Shown one piece after another: positions 62,301 to 64,000 of a DNA stretch of 64,000 bases (position 1 is the stretch's first letter; every line of letters starts with the position of its first letter). The stretch covers positions 59,858,501-59,922,500 of the forward strand of contig NC_092520.1 in the NCBI RefSeq assembly GCF_037038585.1, in the 5' to 3' direction. The notes under the pieces are model-generated. The model did not search any database. It had not been told where the DNA came from and was given only the letters and a program-made list of their open reading frames with translations. This DNA is from Patagioenas fasciata. Its lineage: Eukaryota; Chordata; Aves; Columbiformes; Columbidae. Both the position numbers and the translations under genes were made by a program.

Positions 62301-63561
62301 TATTACCAATATTACACAAGACAGACAGATATTATAAAGGATCAGCTATTGAGGTGACCTGCATAGAAGAACTTATATTTTCTGAAAATAAGAGAGACAA
62401 ACATGTATGTAACATAGGTAATACTGTGCTACCGAGAAACAGAAGAAAAAAAAAGTGATTTTATGCATTTATTTTGATGTCCTAGTGTTTTTACATTATT
62501 TATCCTGTGAGATCTACAAAACTTTTAATTAAGACAATAATATGATGATATGTACTCACCTCTCACAGAAGCTGTGAAAGTCTAATACACTTACTTTCCC
62601 TCTGAACAAGTTTATTCAAACTAGAACAAATTCCCCAAAATGTAGCCATCTTTTCTAACACATAATTGCAAATGTATTAAGTAATTGTCAGTGAGTGTAC
62701 ACCCGAAAATGCTTAATGAAAGCCTGTGACAGAATGGTTGATTTCTCTTGTCTAAAATACATTCTGGCAGTAAGTCTAAACATATTGACTCTCATATTAG
62801 GGCAGGCTTTTTGAACACATGCATCCACAGCTGCTGAACAAATTTCATTGAGACAGCCTTTCTGGTTTATCCTGTAGTGAGGATGAACATTCACAGACAT
62901 TAAGTCAATATTTTGAAGACAATTAGAAGATAAAGCACTATGCTTGTACTACTTAGACAGCACTCAGTTATGATCCATAATTGTAAGATTTTACTATTTC
63001 TGAATGCTCAAAACCAATTGCATCTGACATATTTGTAAAAACTAGCATTTTCAGAATACTGTCAAGAAGCGAGAAGAGGAAGGAATCATCTTTAAAGTGT
63101 TAATATTTCTTACCAATGTATTTTATGGCCCATAGTCTCCTAATTTCAGTCCATAGAGGCACACAAGTGTCTATCTTGAGGCCACCTGCCTGTGCCTAAG
63201 TGAGGGGTAGATCTGCTTCTGAGTGGAGTTCCGAGCCTTGCAGTGACCCAGCCCAGGAAATCTACAGGAGCTGGTTGATCTCTGCATGCCTTCATTGCTT
63301 TCTAGTGAAAACCAGGGCATAAAGTAGGTAGGTGGTGCACATCAAGGCCAGTAAATACTCCATATCTGCAAAACCATCAGATTTAGTGAGAAAGCAACAC
63401 ACATCCCCACATCCTGCTGGCAAGATATGTTGCTGTGCTCTTCCTCTGGACCTCTGTCAGGAGCTTCCTGAAGCAGAACATTAGTACAGAGTCAGCTAGC
63501 TTTATCTCCTTTTGTGTATGAATCATAGGAATGTACGGTTATCTCATAATAATTTAAAAAA

Positions 63562-63597
63562 GAAACAACAACAAAAACAAACAAACAAACAAACAAA
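63562..63597. repeat. CAAA microsatellite
   Basis: AACAACAAC followed by about six CAAA units. Confidence 0.9.
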
Positions 63598-64000
63598 TAG
63601 AATTTAACATTAACTTGCATTCATATGCTACTAAGTAAATCAGTAAGCTGGTAATAAATATATTTCAATCAAAATTAAAGAAATTTCCTCTACAAGTTTT
63701 CCTAATTTTGAGCAGGTGAAGACCACAAAACTTTGAAAACTATGCAAAGAGTTCCTATTAGGTTTTACCACCATGGGCAGAGTATGTAAGATTTTTGCTA
63801 CTGCATAGGAACACCTAAAATATGTATATTTTTATATTTCTCTGAAAACACTAGGGTATTTTTCTTTTTAAGTACTAAACATTACAGTTTGCCCGCCAGA
63901 CTTTGTAACTCTTCAGGGAGATCTAGAAGCCTTAAAAAAAAGATCGTGAAATGCTGTTCCGTAAACAAAGGACATTTGTAATCCAGAAGAGAAACGCAAA

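Larger units (their letters stand above)
57515..64000. other. AT-rich unique sequence, no gene seen
   Basis: Contains TA/CA-rich patches near 58880-58965, a 13-bp tandem duplication (59289-59314), a T-run at 60190-60205 and a CAAA microsatellite (63562-63597). The segment at 63160-63480 is less AT-rich but shows no coding or repeat signature that I recognise. Confidence 0.5.

Overview
This window looks like gene-poor nuclear DNA from a bird, or less likely another archosaur. The grounds are several CR1 retrotransposon copies in both orientations, older copies whose 3' ends carry decayed ATTCTATG-type octamers, and two ERVL-like LTR structures of avian type, all in AT-rich non-coding sequence. 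I see no rRNA, tRNA, CRISPR array or bacterial-style operon, and no host gene that I can name.

Layout. Positions 1-34086 are mostly unique AT-rich DNA with five truncated CR1 pieces (about 1661-2890, 8030-8530, 10042-10350 and 26198-26440 on the minus strand; 25292-25514 on the plus strand). They also hold a GGAA array (20075-20380) and its strand-reversed counterpart, a CCTT array (28777-29260). Positions 34087-37134 hold a young CR1 with one uninterrupted endonuclease/reverse-transcriptase frame of about 985 codons. It is followed at 37715-39005 by a much older, heavily broken CR1 in the same orientation. A TTTCC/TTCCC array (42216-42445) lies just upstream of a clean solo LTR (42492-42971) with a perfect 5-bp target duplication. 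A faint CR1 3' remnant is at about 49790-50010. A decayed ERVL-like provirus piece occupies 55215-57514 in the unusual order pol 3' end, full LTR, primer-binding-site leader, second copy of the LTR's last 16 bp. From 57515 to the end I see only AT-rich unique DNA and simple repeats.

The dominant biology is retrotransposition over different ages. Old CR1 and ERV pieces carry stops and frameshifts, whereas the 34-37 kb CR1 keeps every endonuclease and reverse transcriptase motif I can check. It has no ATG before codon 72, so it appears to be a 5'-truncated insertion rather than a complete element. Two short open segments bounded by splice-like signals (12349-12480 plus; 51773-52006 minus) are offered as speculative host exons. 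The most useful leads are the CR1 frame, the rearranged ERV structure, the inverted pair of GGAA arrays sharing an internal motif, and the two exon candidates. I found no convincing new biological system.
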